The position numbers and the translations under genes were made by a program. From SURF-21 sp964592775 (GTDB taxonomy: Bacteria > Actinomycetota > Geothermincolia > Geothermincolales > RBG-13-55-18): a stretch of DNA of 26,177 nucleotides. The DNA lies in contig CAZQFX010000017.1 in NCBI GenBank assembly GCA_964592775.1, positions 1-26,177 on the forward strand. Direction: 5' to 3'. This document shows positions 1 through 7,768 of this stretch, piece by piece; positions within the stretch are counted from its first letter, which is position 1; each line of letters starts with the position of its first letter. Under the pieces are notes generated by a model. The model had not been told where the DNA came from. It was given only the letters and a program-made list of their open reading frames with translations, and ran no database searches.

Positions 1-262
1 AGAAGTCCGCGAACTCCCCCGTCACCTCCTCCCACCGTACCCCCACGTCCGTCACCCTGGAAGATGGAGAACCCCGCCAGCACCATTCCAGCATCTCGCG
101 CACCGCTTCCTCCTCTCCCTCGAAGACGCCCTCCACGCGTCCTCCCCGGACGTTGCGAATCCATCCCGTGATGCCCAGCCTCCTCGCCTCGTCCACGGCA
201 TACGAACGGAAATATACTCCCTGCACCCTGCCCGAGATCGAGACGTGCGCCCTGGTCTTCAT
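1..262 (-). CDS. acyP: Acylphosphatase (3' end cut by window edge)
   Basis: Acylphosphatase hydrolyses the carboxyl-phosphate bond of acyl phosphates in the cytosol. From ATG at 262 the frame reads MKTRAHVSISGRVQGVYFRS and is open to base 1, giving 87 residues. The family signature is clear: the phosphate-binding loop GRVQGVYFR, with the catalytic Arg at about residue 19, followed by GITGWIRNVRGGRVEG, which contains the catalytic Asn. Family members are about 90 residues, so only a few C-terminal residues and the stop are missing. The start is 21 nt after the pgeF stop and has a GGAGAGG ribosome-binding site 12 nt upstream. It is the last visible gene of the long hrcA-headed run. Identification is firm; its physiological substrate is unknown, as for most family members. 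Confidence 0.9.
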   Translation of the reverse strand, partial: MKTRAHVSISGRVQGVYFRSYAVDEARRLGITGWIRNVRGGRVEGVFEGEEEAVREMLEWCWRGSPSSRVTDVGVRWEEVTGEFADF

Positions 263-283
263 CGCTACGCGCGACCTCTCCGG

Positions 284-1096
284 TCATCGCAGGAAGACAT
301 ACGCGCCCTGCCTTCCGGTAACGCCGTCCCGGCGGAAGGAGAAATACCTGCTCTCGCAGCACGTACATCCTCCCAACCTGCCTATGTTCTCCTCTCTCAC
401 GCCCGCTGCCGTCAGGTTGAGGAAATTGGCCCGTAAAAGATCGACCCTCCATCCCTCCGTGCCACGCACCACGGCACTGCTCTCGCCATATCTTTCGACG
501 AAAAGGCGCGCTCTGCCTTCATCGACTTCGTAGCAGCAGGGGCCGATGGCCGGCCCCATCACCGCCCGTATCTCCACCGCGTCCGGCGCGAGGTCTCTCC
601 CCATCGCCCGCAGGGCCGATGCCACGATATTCCCAACCGTCCCCCTCCAGCCCGCGTGCAGCATGGCGACCATCCCTGCCTCCGGCAGCGCCAGGGCGAT
701 GGGAACGCAGTCGGCGGTGAGGACCGAGAGCACTACCCGCCGCTGTGTGGTGAAGGCTCCGTCGGTGCCTTCCGGCGCGCCGATGAGGGAATCGCGGCTC
801 CGCGACGCATCTCCGCTGCCGGCCCCGGCAACGTGCAGGCCGTGTGCCTGCCGCAGGTAGACGAAACGGTCGGGCGCCACCCCGAGACCCTTGGCGGCCT
901 TCTCACGGTTGCGTCGCACGTTTTCCGGCTCGTCGCCGGTGTGATAGGCGAGGTTCAGGGAATCGAAGGGGGGCGGGCTCACGCCTCCATGGCGGTCGGT
1001 GAATACCAGCCCTATCCCTTCGCCCAGCATGCGGCCCGCGTCCGTCCAGCCGGTGTTATCGCCCGGGCTTTCCCGGGACCGTTCATTCTCCGTCAC
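284..1096 (-). CDS. pgeF: Peptidoglycan editing factor PgeF / YfiH-family oxidase (laccase-domain, purine nucleoside phosphorylase-like)
   Basis: The 270-residue protein belongs to the YfiH/DUF152 'multi-copper polyphenol oxidoreductase' family. Members have purine nucleoside phosphorylase and adenosine deaminase activities, and in E. coli the protein edits peptidoglycan precursors. Visible family marks are LTADCVPIAL, HAGWRGTVGNIV (metal-binding His), GPAIGPCCYEVD, and a C-terminal CTCCESRYFSFRRDG. The N-terminal FTDRHGGVS is also typical. The start is GTG at 1096 with AGGAGG just upstream, overlapping the end of the CNNM gene by 14 nt, which implies translational coupling. In many genomes pgeF sits beside cell-division genes; here it ends a heat-shock/ybeY run, so its placement says little about its role. 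The exact physiological reaction is not deducible from sequence. Confidence 0.88.
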   Translation of the reverse strand: MTENERSRESPGDNTGWTDAGRMLGEGIGLVFTDRHGGVSPPPFDSLNLAYHTGDEPENVRRNREKAAKGLGVAPDRFVYLRQAHGLHVAGAGSGDASRSRDSLIGAPEGTDGAFTTQRRVVLSVLTADCVPIALALPEAGMVAMLHAGWRGTVGNIVASALRAMGRDLAPDAVEIRAVMGPAIGPCCYEVDEGRARLFVERYGESSAVVRGTEGWRVDLLRANFLNLTAAGVREENIGRLGGCTCCESRYFSFRRDGVTGRQGAYVFLR

Positions 1097-2420
1097 GTTC
1101 CTCCTGCTCGAGTACCTCCAGAAGGACCTTGTAGATACGCCGCCCCACTACTTTCTGGGCCGTCAGGCGCATCCCCTCGAACTCCACCGATTCGCCCTGC
1201 TTGGGTATCTTCCCCATGAGGTTGTACATGAGCCCGCCCAGGGTGTCCCATTGGTGCGCGGGCAGTTCGGTGTGCAGCAGCTCGTTGAGGTCGTCGATGG
1301 AGATGCGGGCATCGAAGGTATACTTCCCGTTCCCCAGGCTCTCGTATAGCTCCATGGCGCTGTCGTATTCGTCGAAGATCTCTCCCACGATCTCCTCCAG
1401 CAGGTCCTCTATGGTCACCAGTCCCGCCGTGCCCCCGTACTCGTCCAGCACTATGGCCATATGGATGGTCAGGGTGCGCAGTTCCGTGAGGAGTTCGCTG
1501 ACCCGCTTCGTCTCGGGGACGAAGTAGGCCTCGCGCATGAATTCCCGCGGCCTGATATCGCTGTCGCCGCGTTTTAGGTGGGGCAGAAGGTCCTTGGCGT
1601 AGAGCATGCCCGCGATATGGTCGAAATCCTTCCTGTACACGGGGATGCGTGAGAATCCGGAACCCAATATGACCTCCAGGACTTCCTCCAGGCCGGCTTC
1701 CTCGTCCAGCATGACCATGTCCGTCCTCGGTATCATGACCTCGCGTACCAGGGTATCCCCGAACTCGAAGATGGAGTGAATTAGTTTCTTCTCCTCCTCC
1801 TCGATCACGTCCTGCTCCTCGGCCGCGGATACCAGCGCCTTGATGTCCCCCTCGGTGACGAACGGCCCCTCCTTGATCGTCTTCCCGCCGAATATGCGGA
1901 TGACGCCGTTGGAGATGAGGATCAACATCCGTACCAGGGGGTAGAAGACGACCGAGAGGAGGTTGACCACCGGCGCCACCGCCATGGCCACCCTTTCCGT
2001 ATGGTTGGTGGCGTAGGTCTTCGGCGCCATCTCCGAGAAGATGAAGATGAGGAAGGTCATCGCGCCGGTGGCGATGGCCGTAGCCACGGGCAGGCCGATG
2101 TTCAATGCCAAACCGGTCGCAATCGCCGAAGCTCCCACCTGTACCAGCAGGGTGAGCATGAGGATGGTGGAGAGGAACCGGTTCGGGTGTTCAAGGAGCC
2201 TGTCCAGTTTCTCCGCCCGCCGGTTTCCCTCCTCGCGCAGCGAGCGCACCCGGAAGCGGTTCACGCTCACCAGCGAGATCTCCGCCGCCGCCAGGAAAGC
2301 GGCTGCGACCAGGAGCGCCGCCAGCGATATCAGGCGCCAGGTGAGCTCGCCTGCGCCCACGCCGTTCGCCTTCTCGGCCGCCGCGGCCGCCGCGGCCGCA
2401 AAGAGCAGGTATGGCATCAT
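1083..2420 (-). CDS. CNNM/HlyC-CorC family membrane protein (DUF21-CBS-CBS-CorC_HlyC)
   Basis: This 445-residue protein has the full architecture of the HlyC/CorC (CNNM-related) family, whose members are implicated in Mg2+/divalent cation efflux and homeostasis. The N-terminal DUF21 transmembrane domain covers roughly residues 20-200, with EISLVSVNRFRVRSL and FSEMAPKTYA. A CBS pair follows at about 215-335 (REVMIPRTDMV, MAIVLDEYGGTAGLVT), then a C-terminal CorC_HlyC domain (LLHTELPAHQWDTLGG). An Ala-rich stretch near the N terminus (AAAAAAAAE) is encoded by a GC-only tandem repeat. The ATG overlaps the ybeY stop by 4 nt (ATGA). The order ybeY-then-CNNM is common in Actinobacteria and Firmicutes, often followed by era, which is not present here. 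The transported ion cannot be read from the sequence. Confidence 0.9.
   Translation of the reverse strand: MMPYLLFAAAAAAAAEKANGVGAGELTWRLISLAALLVAAAFLAAAEISLVSVNRFRVRSLREEGNRRAEKLDRLLEHPNRFLSTILMLTLLVQVGASAIATGLALNIGLPVATAIATGAMTFLIFIFSEMAPKTYATNHTERVAMAVAPVVNLLSVVFYPLVRMLILISNGVIRIFGGKTIKEGPFVTEGDIKALVSAAEEQDVIEEEEKKLIHSIFEFGDTLVREVMIPRTDMVMLDEEAGLEEVLEVILGSGFSRIPVYRKDFDHIAGMLYAKDLLPHLKRGDSDIRPREFMREAYFVPETKRVSELLTELRTLTIHMAIVLDEYGGTAGLVTIEDLLEEIVGEIFDEYDSAMELYESLGNGKYTFDARISIDDLNELLHTELPAHQWDTLGGLMYNLMGKIPKQGESVEFEGMRLTAQKVVGRRIYKVLLEVLEQEERDGE
2376..2399. repeat. GC-only 9-bp tandem repeat coding the Ala tract
   Basis: A GGCCGCCGC unit is repeated about 2.7 times. It lies inside the first codons of the CNNM gene and encodes its poly-alanine stretch near the first hydrophobic segment. 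Such a tract can vary in copy number by slippage, in units of three residues, without shifting the frame. Confidence 0.7.
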
Positions 2421-2851
2421 CTTCCTTCCCCTTCCGCCAAGCCGAGTACCTCCCTCTGCCTGCGGTCCATCTCCAGCGCGCCCTCCTCGTCGTCGTCCCG
2501 GTATCCCAGCAGGTGCAGAACGCCGTGCGCGGCCACGAATCCCAACTCCATCCCCTCGCCCACGCCATACTCCACGCTCTTACTGGCCACGTATGCGGGA
2601 CAGATGACCACGTCGCCCAGGAGGTATCCCTCTTCGGCCTCTTCGTCCATGGGGAACGCGAGGACGTCCGTGGGGCCTTCCCTGCCGAGGAAGCGGCGGT
2701 TCAGGTCCTCCATCTCCGGCTCGGCCACGGCGGTTATGGAGACGATGGCGTCCCCCCTCGCCCCCTCGGCCCTCAGCACCTGCAGGCACTTCTTTTTCAA
2801 TACCCTCGCGTCCACGGGGATGTCCGTGGCCGCGTTTACGGCCACCTTCAC
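2417..2851 (-). CDS. ybeY: Endoribonuclease YbeY (16S rRNA 3' maturation)
   Basis: YbeY is a metal-dependent endoribonuclease for 16S rRNA 3'-end maturation and 70S quality control. The 144-residue protein matches the family in length and core: FLGREGPTDVLAFPMD, then LGDVVIC, then the metal site HGVLHLLGYRDD at residues 109-120. His109 and His113 match the first two metal ligands. The third position (residue 119), His in E. coli, is Asp here. The start is GTG at 2851 with AGGAG 8 nt upstream, and GTGA overlaps the stop of the small upstream ORF. The phoH-(orf)-ybeY-CNNM order is the classic neighbourhood. Identification is firm; the ligand substitution is the only oddity. Confidence 0.93.
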   Translation of the reverse strand: MKVAVNAATDIPVDARVLKKKCLQVLRAEGARGDAIVSITAVAEPEMEDLNRRFLGREGPTDVLAFPMDEEAEEGYLLGDVVICPAYVASKSVEYGVGEGMELGFVAAHGVLHLLGYRDDDEEGALEMDRRQREVLGLAEGEGR

Positions 2852-3069
2852 GATATGTTCTCCTCCTCGACCAGGCTGGGATATTCCACCCTCTCATGAT
2901 ACCTGCTCGAGAGCATGCGCACGAAAGAGCGCTTTATCTTCTCCAGGTCTACCATGGTCACGACGGCCGGCAGGGCGAGGGATACCAGGAGTGCCTTCTT
3001 CTCCTCGCTGCCGGAGATGAGTGATCCGTACCGGTGAATATGCCCTATTGAGCCTTCTTTTTCGTCCAT
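2848..3069 (-). CDS. Small protein of unknown function between phoH and ybeY (73 aa)
   Basis: I do not recognise this protein. Read from ATG at 3069 it begins MDEKEGSIGHIHRYGS, has a moderately hydrophobic stretch KKALLVSLALPAVVTMV, and ends in an acidic tail EYPSLVEEENIS. It lacks a clear transmembrane helix of full length and has no Cys. Two things favour a real gene: its stop codon overlaps the ybeY GTG start (GTGA), and the ybeY ribosome-binding site lies inside its end, as expected for translational coupling. The frame continues upstream to a TTG at 3216 overlapping the phoH stop, but those extra 49 codons look compositionally unlike protein. The ribosome-binding site for ATG 3069 is weak (GGAGAAG about 14-16 nt upstream), so the start is uncertain. 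Firmicutes often carry a large 7TM-HD protein here; this is not one. Confidence 0.5.
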   Translation of the reverse strand: MDEKEGSIGHIHRYGSLISGSEEKKALLVSLALPAVVTMVDLEKIKRSFVRMLSSRYHERVEYPSLVEEENIS

Positions 3070-3212
3070 ACCTGTTATCGCTTCTTCTCCGAGAAGCGTG
3101 AAAAGGGGCGGGGCCTTGCATGTTCGATCTTGAAAGAACGGTCCACTAGCACGTGATCGAAGGGCGTACTCACAGGAACCAAGACCTGTCCCCTTCCGCC
3201 TTCCCGTACCAC

Positions 3213-4214
3213 TCAACCCATGCCGCCGCGCGGCTTCTCGTCGCGGGAATCGTCGTAGAGGCGGTAGGCACGCACGATCTCCTGCACGATCTTGTGCCTT
3301 ACCACGTCGCGTTCATCCATGTATATGAAATCTATGCCCTCGATACCGGTGAGTATCTCCCTCACCACGTTCATCCCCGAACGCTGGCCGCCCGGCAGGT
3401 CGATCTGCGTTATATCCCCGGTGACCACCGCCTTGGAGCCGAAACCAAGGCGGGTCAGGAACATCTTCATCTGCTCCGGCGAGGTGTTCTGCGCCTCGTC
3501 CAGCACGATGAAGGAGTCGTTGAGGGTGCGGCCGCGCATGAAGGCCAGCGGCGCGACCTCGATGATGCCCTGCTCCATGTACTTGGAGAACTTTTCCACT
3601 TCCAGCATCTCGTAGAGGCAGTCGTTGAGCGGCCTGAGGTAAGGATCCACTTTCTGGTACAGGTCCCCGGGCAGGAACCCCAGCTTTTCCCCCGCCTCCA
3701 CCGCCGGCCGGGTGAGTATGATCCTTCCCACGTCCCTGGCCAGGAGGGCTTTCACCGCCATGGCCATGGCCAGGTAGGTCTTTCCCGTCCCCGCCGGCCC
3801 GATGGAGAATACGATGGTGTTGGAGCGTATGGCCTCGACGTAGCGCTTCTGGTTCGGCGTCTTGGGCCTGATGACCTTGCCCCGCCTGGAGATGATGATA
3901 TCCGTGAAGACATCGGTGGGATTCAGCTCCCCCTCTTCCACGAGCATCTCGATGGCTTTTCCGACGCTCTCCGGGGTGAGCGCCATCCCCGAGCTCAGGA
4001 GCTCCAGCAGCTCCTCGAAGAGCTCGCCGATGGTCTCCATCTCGCTTTCCTCGCCGCGGATGGTTATCTCGTTGCCCCTCACCAGGATGGTGCTCCTGAA
4101 GGCCTTTTCGACCACCTTGAGGAGCTCGTCCCGCTCCCCCAGCAGGCTGACCATCGGCTGGCTTCCGGGTACCAGTATCTTCAGTTCCCCCTGTTTCCGT
4201 TCGTCCGTGCCCAT
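3213..4214 (-). CDS. phoH: PhoH family ATPase
   Basis: This PhoH-like P-loop NTPase of about 333 residues has the expected size for YbeZ/PhoH. Walker A GPAGTGKT falls at about residues 139-146, preceded by a family-typical N-terminal KH-like region (LLGERDELLKVVEKAF). Walker B VLDEAQNTSPEQ and sensor region VVTGDITQIDLP follow. PhoH proteins act with YbeY in RNA metabolism, and the gene adjacency supports that here. ATG at 4214 and an in-frame GTG at 4217 are both possible starts; the purine-rich GGGGA lies 7-10 nt upstream. The gene begins 40 nt after the HIT gene stop. Function beyond ATP hydrolysis and an RNA link is inferred from the family. Confidence 0.93.
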   Translation of the reverse strand: MGTDERKQGELKILVPGSQPMVSLLGERDELLKVVEKAFRSTILVRGNEITIRGEESEMETIGELFEELLELLSSGMALTPESVGKAIEMLVEEGELNPTDVFTDIIISRRGKVIRPKTPNQKRYVEAIRSNTIVFSIGPAGTGKTYLAMAMAVKALLARDVGRIILTRPAVEAGEKLGFLPGDLYQKVDPYLRPLNDCLYEMLEVEKFSKYMEQGIIEVAPLAFMRGRTLNDSFIVLDEAQNTSPEQMKMFLTRLGFGSKAVVTGDITQIDLPGGQRSGMNVVREILTGIEGIDFIYMDERDVVRHKIVQEIVRAYRLYDDSRDEKPRGGMG

Positions 4215-4254
4215 CACCTCTCAGTCCCCGTCTCCCGCGCGGCGCGCGCTTTTT

Positions 4255-4599
4255 CTAGCCCGGCGGCCAGCGCATCTCCCTGCCTCCCAGGACGTGGAAG
4301 TGCATGTGCAGCACCGCCTGCCCGGCCGCTCTCCCCACGTTGGTGAGGATGCGTATCCCGCCGGCCGCCACGTCCTCCTTGCGGGCGACATCCCCGATGA
4401 CCACGAAAACGCGCATGAGCAGGTCCGAGTCATCCGGGGTCAGGTCCAGGGCGGAGACGATGTGCCGCCTCGGGACCACCAGGAAATGCACCGGCGCCTG
4501 GGGATCGATATCGCGGAAGGCCACCACGCTTTCGTCCGTATGGAGGATGTCCGCCTCCGCGTCCCCGGCGGCTATCCTGCAGAAGATGCAGTCGTCCAT
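4255..4599 (-). CDS. HIT-family (HinT-like) purine nucleotide hydrolase
   Basis: This is a 114-residue histidine-triad protein. The catalytic triad motif HMHFHVLGG starts at residue 98 (His98, His100, His102). The N terminus DCIFCRIAAGD and the DIDPQAPVHFLVVP strand are typical of the HinT branch, which hydrolyses AMP-N-linked adducts such as aminoacyl adenylates. Its ATG directly abuts the mtaB stop (TAGATG), with AAAGGCGG upstream. HIT genes are regularly found between mtaB/rsmE and phoH in Actinobacteria and Firmicutes. The natural substrate cannot be read from sequence. Confidence 0.93.
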   Translation of the reverse strand: MDDCIFCRIAAGDAEADILHTDESVVAFRDIDPQAPVHFLVVPRRHIVSALDLTPDDSDLLMRVFVVIGDVARKEDVAAGGIRILTNVGRAAGQAVLHMHFHVLGGREMRWPPG

Positions 4600-5907
4600 C
4601 TACTTACCGCCTTTCTCCCCCGTGACCTGGGTAACCCGACCCTGATCCTCTATGGGGCGCAGGCGCGCCCTCCCCCCGATCACGCCTAATATCTCGGCGT
4701 CCATGATATCTCCCGTCTCCGTTCCAGCGGGAGGGCCCGTGACAGTACCCTTGATAAAGTCCTCGGTGGTGCCCAGGGCCATCACGGCGCCGTTCCTCTC
4801 CACCAGCTTCTCCACCAGCAGTCCCCGCTTCTCCCCTCTGCGTTCCTCAATGTACCTCAAACGCAGCTCCTCCGCCAGCTCGCGTACCATCGCCGACCTG
4901 CGCCCCGACTCCGCGCCGTCAACCGTATCGCTCCTGCCCCATGCCCGCGTGCCCGGGCGTGCGGAGAAACGGAAGACGTGTACGCGGGCGGGCCGCGACG
5001 CCTCCAGGACCTCCAGGGTGCGGCGGAACGCGCTCGCGCTCTCGCCCGGATACCCCACCATCACCTCGGTGGTCAGCGCCGCATGCGGCCATACCTCCCG
5101 CAGGAAGCGCGCTGCCTCCAGGAAATCGCCGCGCACGTATCCCCTGCCCATGTCACGTAGAATTTCCCCGTCACCGCTCTGCAGCGGCAGATGGAGGTGC
5201 GGGCAGACGCGGCCGCAGGCCGCCCATTCCTCCAGCCAGCGCATGCGCAGGTCCTCGAGCTCGATGGAACTCAACCTTATCCTGAAATCATCTCCAACCC
5301 GCAGCAGCTCGCGCACCAGCCAGTCCAGCCCCATCCCCTGACCGCGCGAATACCTTCCCAGGTTGATGCCGCACAGGACGATCTCCCTCACCTGCCTTTC
5401 CCGAGCCCTAGCCACCTCTTGCGAGATCTCCCCGGGCGCCCGCGAACGCTCACGGCCCCGCGCGCGCGGCACTATGCAATACGAACAGGCGCGCTCGCAT
5501 CCGTCCTGCACCTTGATCATGGCGCGTACCCGTCCCGGCGCCGCGCGCGATGGACCTCCACCTCCCGCCGGGAGCAGTGAAGTTATCTCGTCCAGCCACG
5601 CGTCCTTGCGCGCGTTCGGCAGCACGCGTACCACCACCGGAAGCCGGGCGAGGTCTTCCGGGCTCACCTCCGCGTAGCACCCCGCCACCACGATGGCCGC
5701 TGCGCCCCGCCTCGCCAGCAGGCGGACGAGCTTGCGGCACTTGCGGTCGCTCTCCGCCGTGACGCTGCAGGTGTTGACGACGCACAGGTCGGCCCGCGAC
5801 GGATCGCAGACTATGCCGTGGCCGGCTCTCAGCAGCCCCGCTCTCAGCTCCTCGCTCTCGGCCTGGTTTACCTTGCATCCAATGGTGAACACCGCCACGT
5901 CGGCCAT
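4600..5907 (-). CDS. mtaB: tRNA N6-threonylcarbamoyladenosine (t6A37) methylthiotransferase MtaB
   Basis: MtaB is a radical-SAM enzyme that converts t6A37 to ms2t6A37 in tRNA. Read from ATG at 5907 it has 435 residues. The N-terminal UPF0004 cluster cysteines are Cys11 (GCKVNQAE), Cys47 (NTCSV) and Cys77 (AGCYAE). The radical-SAM CX3CX2C is CERACSYC (Cys137, Cys141, Cys144). A C-terminal TRAM-like domain includes DFIKGTV. The GCKVNQ N terminus separates MtaB from MiaB and RimO. A longer in-frame start at 5937 exists, but ATG 5907 is preferred: it has GAGG 8 nt upstream, begins 8 nt after the rsmE stop, and gives the family N terminus. It lies in the dnaJ-rsmE-mtaB-HIT order. Confidence 0.93.
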   Translation of the reverse strand: MADVAVFTIGCKVNQAESEELRAGLLRAGHGIVCDPSRADLCVVNTCSVTAESDRKCRKLVRLLARRGAAAIVVAGCYAEVSPEDLARLPVVVRVLPNARKDAWLDEITSLLPAGGGGPSRAAPGRVRAMIKVQDGCERACSYCIVPRARGRERSRAPGEISQEVARARERQVREIVLCGINLGRYSRGQGMGLDWLVRELLRVGDDFRIRLSSIELEDLRMRWLEEWAACGRVCPHLHLPLQSGDGEILRDMGRGYVRGDFLEAARFLREVWPHAALTTEVMVGYPGESASAFRRTLEVLEASRPARVHVFRFSARPGTRAWGRSDTVDGAESGRRSAMVRELAEELRLRYIEERRGEKRGLLVEKLVERNGAVMALGTTEDFIKGTVTGPPAGTETGDIMDAEILGVIGGRARLRPIEDQGRVTQVTGEKGGK

Positions 5908-5915
5908 GCGCGACC

Positions 5916-6644
5916 TCACAACAATCCGTAACGGCACCGTGCGGCGGCGAGGAGCACCATCCCCGCCGTCTCCGCCCTCAACACCGTGCCTCCCAGCGTG
6001 ACCGGACGCGCTCCCGCACCGGCCAGCGCCGCCCTCTCGCCGTCGCTGAAGCCCCCCTCCGGTCCGATCACCAGCCCCAGCTCGCCGGGCACGATACCCG
6101 CCAGCGCTTCGCCCGGCCTCTCCCCTCCGGCCTCGTCCGCGAAGAGCGCGGCCTCCATGGCGGAGATATCCCGCAGCGCGTCTTCCCAGCTCCGCGCCTC
6201 CAGCACCCTCGGCAGGAACGGTCTTCCCGCCACCCGCGATGACGCGAGCGCAAGCTTTCGCCAGCGTCCGGTCCGTTTTCTCGCCGCCTCGTCCAGGACA
6301 TGCGACCTCTCGCTCGCGAAGGGGGCCACCGCGGCCGCGCCCAGCTCCACCGCCTGCTGCACGACGGCATCCATCTTCGCGCCCCGGGGCAACGCCTGGT
6401 AGAGGTGCATCCTCGGGCGCTCCTCCTCCACACGGGACACCTCGCCCACCTCGATCGCCGTGCTGCCGGAGGTGATCTCGAGTATGGTGCCCTTCCCTAT
6501 CCCTCCCTCTCCGTCGAGCAGGAGCACCGGAGATCCCGCGCGCATCCTGAGAACGCGGCTGATGTGATGATGGTCCACTCCCTGGAGGGCCAATCGTCCT
6601 TCCTGGAGCGCCGCGGGTGATACGTAGAGCCTGGGCGTGGTCAA
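5916..6644 (-). CDS. rsmE: 16S rRNA (uracil1498-N3)-methyltransferase RsmE
   Basis: RsmE is a SPOUT-class methyltransferase that modifies U1498 of 16S rRNA. The 242-residue protein has the N-terminal PUA-like segment (DHHISRVLRMRAG), the helix QALPRGAKMDAVVQQAVELG, and the knotted SAM site GLVIGPEGGFSDGE and VTLGGTVLRAETAG. The start is TTG at 6644, 2 nt after the dnaJ stop, with GAGG 8 nt upstream. No prmA (L11 methyltransferase) lies between dnaJ and rsmE, unlike most Firmicutes. Identification is firm. Confidence 0.94.
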   Translation of the reverse strand: MTTPRLYVSPAALQEGRLALQGVDHHHISRVLRMRAGSPVLLLDGEGGIGKGTILEITSGSTAIEVGEVSRVEEERPRMHLYQALPRGAKMDAVVQQAVELGAAAVAPFASERSHVLDEAARKRTGRWRKLALASSRVAGRPFLPRVLEARSWEDALRDISAMEAALFADEAGGERPGEALAGIVPGELGLVIGPEGGFSDGERAALAGAGARPVTLGGTVLRAETAGMVLLAAARCRYGLL

Positions 6645-6646
6645 GA

Positions 6647-7750
6647 TCAGGGCCTCATCGCTTTACGCAGGCGTGCGACGATGCTGGTCTCGCCCTTCTT
6701 GCGCGCCTCGATGCGCTGGAACTCCGCCATCAGCCGTTTTTGTTCCGCGTTTAGCTTGCGGGGCACCTCCACCTCGAGGGTGAGGTAGAGGTCGCCGACG
6801 GACCTCGAGCGCACGCCCGGCATGCCCTTCCCGCGCAGCCTGAACACCTCTCCCGGCTGGCTGCCGGCTGGAACGTGCAGTCTCTCCTCCCCGTTCAGGG
6901 TGGGTATGTCGATGTCCGTGCCCAGCGCGGCCTCCGAGATATCTATCTTCACCATGGCGTGAAGGTTGCTGCCATGGCGCGTGAAGGTCTCGTGCTCCTC
7001 GATCCTCACCTCTGCGTACAGGTCACCCGGCGGCCCTCCCGCCTGTCCCGGCTCCCCTTTTCCTTCCAGGCGTATGCGGTCACCGCCGTCCACCCCAGCC
7101 GGAATGTTCACCTCCAGCTCGTCCTCCACGCGCCTTATCCCCCTCCCTTCGCAGAAAGGGCAGGGGTGGGTGTTTATCTCGCCGGCCCCGGCGCAGCGGC
7201 GGCAGGTGGCGGTCGAGGTGAAGGTGCCGAAAGAGCTGCGGCGGCTGTGGGTGATCCGGCCCTCGCCGCCGCAATCCGGGCAGAGGTCGTGGTCGTAGCC
7301 GACCTCCAGGCCGCTGCCCCCGCAATCGCGGCAGGTCTCGTTCACCGGCATCGCTATCTTCCGCGTTACGCCCGTATATGCCTCGAGCAGTCCCAGCTCG
7401 ACCACCGTGAGGAGATCGTTCCCCCGCCGCGGCGCGTAGGCCGGGCGGGCCCTCTCCCTGCCGAAGAAGATGCTGAATATGTCCCCGAAGGGCCCCGCGA
7501 AGCCGCCGAAACCGCGGTCGAAGGCGGATACGGCCGGGCCGTCTTCCCCGAAGAGGTCATACCTCCTTCTCCGCTCCGGGTCGCTCAACACCTCGTAGGC
7601 TTCGTTGATCTCCTTGAAGCGGCGGCCCTCGTCGCTCTCCTCTCCGCTCACGTCGGGGTGGTGGAGCCGCGCCATGCGGCGGAAAGCCCTCTTGATCTCC
7701 TCCTGGCCGGCATTCCGGGATACACCCAGAATCTGGTAGTAATCCTTCAT
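6647..7750 (-). CDS. dnaJ: Chaperone protein DnaJ (type I Hsp40)
   Basis: DnaJ is the J-domain co-chaperone that stimulates DnaK ATPase and delivers unfolded substrates. From ATG at 7750 it has 367 residues. The N-terminal J domain (MKDYYQILGV, with HPD in ARLHHPDVS) is followed by a Gly/Phe-rich linker (FDRGFGGFAGPFGDIF). Then come four zinc-finger motifs, CRDCGGSG, CPDCGGEG, CRRCAGAG and CPFCEGRG, and a C-terminal substrate-binding region (LEVNIPAGVDGGDRIRL). It is therefore a complete type I protein. An in-frame GTG at 7765 is possible, but AGAGGTGG sits properly for the ATG. It lies 18 nt after hrcA and so under CIRCE/HrcA control; grpE and dnaK are not adjacent. Confidence 0.95.
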   Translation of the reverse strand: MKDYYQILGVSRNAGQEEIKRAFRRMARLHHPDVSGEESDEGRRFKEINEAYEVLSDPERRRRYDLFGEDGPAVSAFDRGFGGFAGPFGDIFSIFFGRERARPAYAPRRGNDLLTVVELGLLEAYTGVTRKIAMPVNETCRDCGGSGLEVGYDHDLCPDCGGEGRITHSRRSSFGTFTSTATCRRCAGAGEINTHPCPFCEGRGIRRVEDELEVNIPAGVDGGDRIRLEGKGEPGQAGGPPGDLYAEVRIEEHETFTRHGSNLHAMVKIDISEAALGTDIDIPTLNGEERLHVPAGSQPGEVFRLRGKGMPGVRSRSVGDLYLTLEVEVPRKLNAEQKRLMAEFQRIEARKKGETSIVARLRKAMRP

Positions 7751-7768
7751 TTCGGGTAAGCCCACCTC

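Noticed and set aside
3070..3216. TTG-initiated extension of the small ORF between phoH and ybeY
   Set aside because: Composition is unlike protein and the start has no ribosome-binding site, though its overlap with the phoH stop keeps it as a minor possibility.
3153..4346. 397-codon plus-strand frame opposite phoH
   Set aside because: Antisense shadow of phoH and the HIT gene; low-complexity composition and no recognisable motif.
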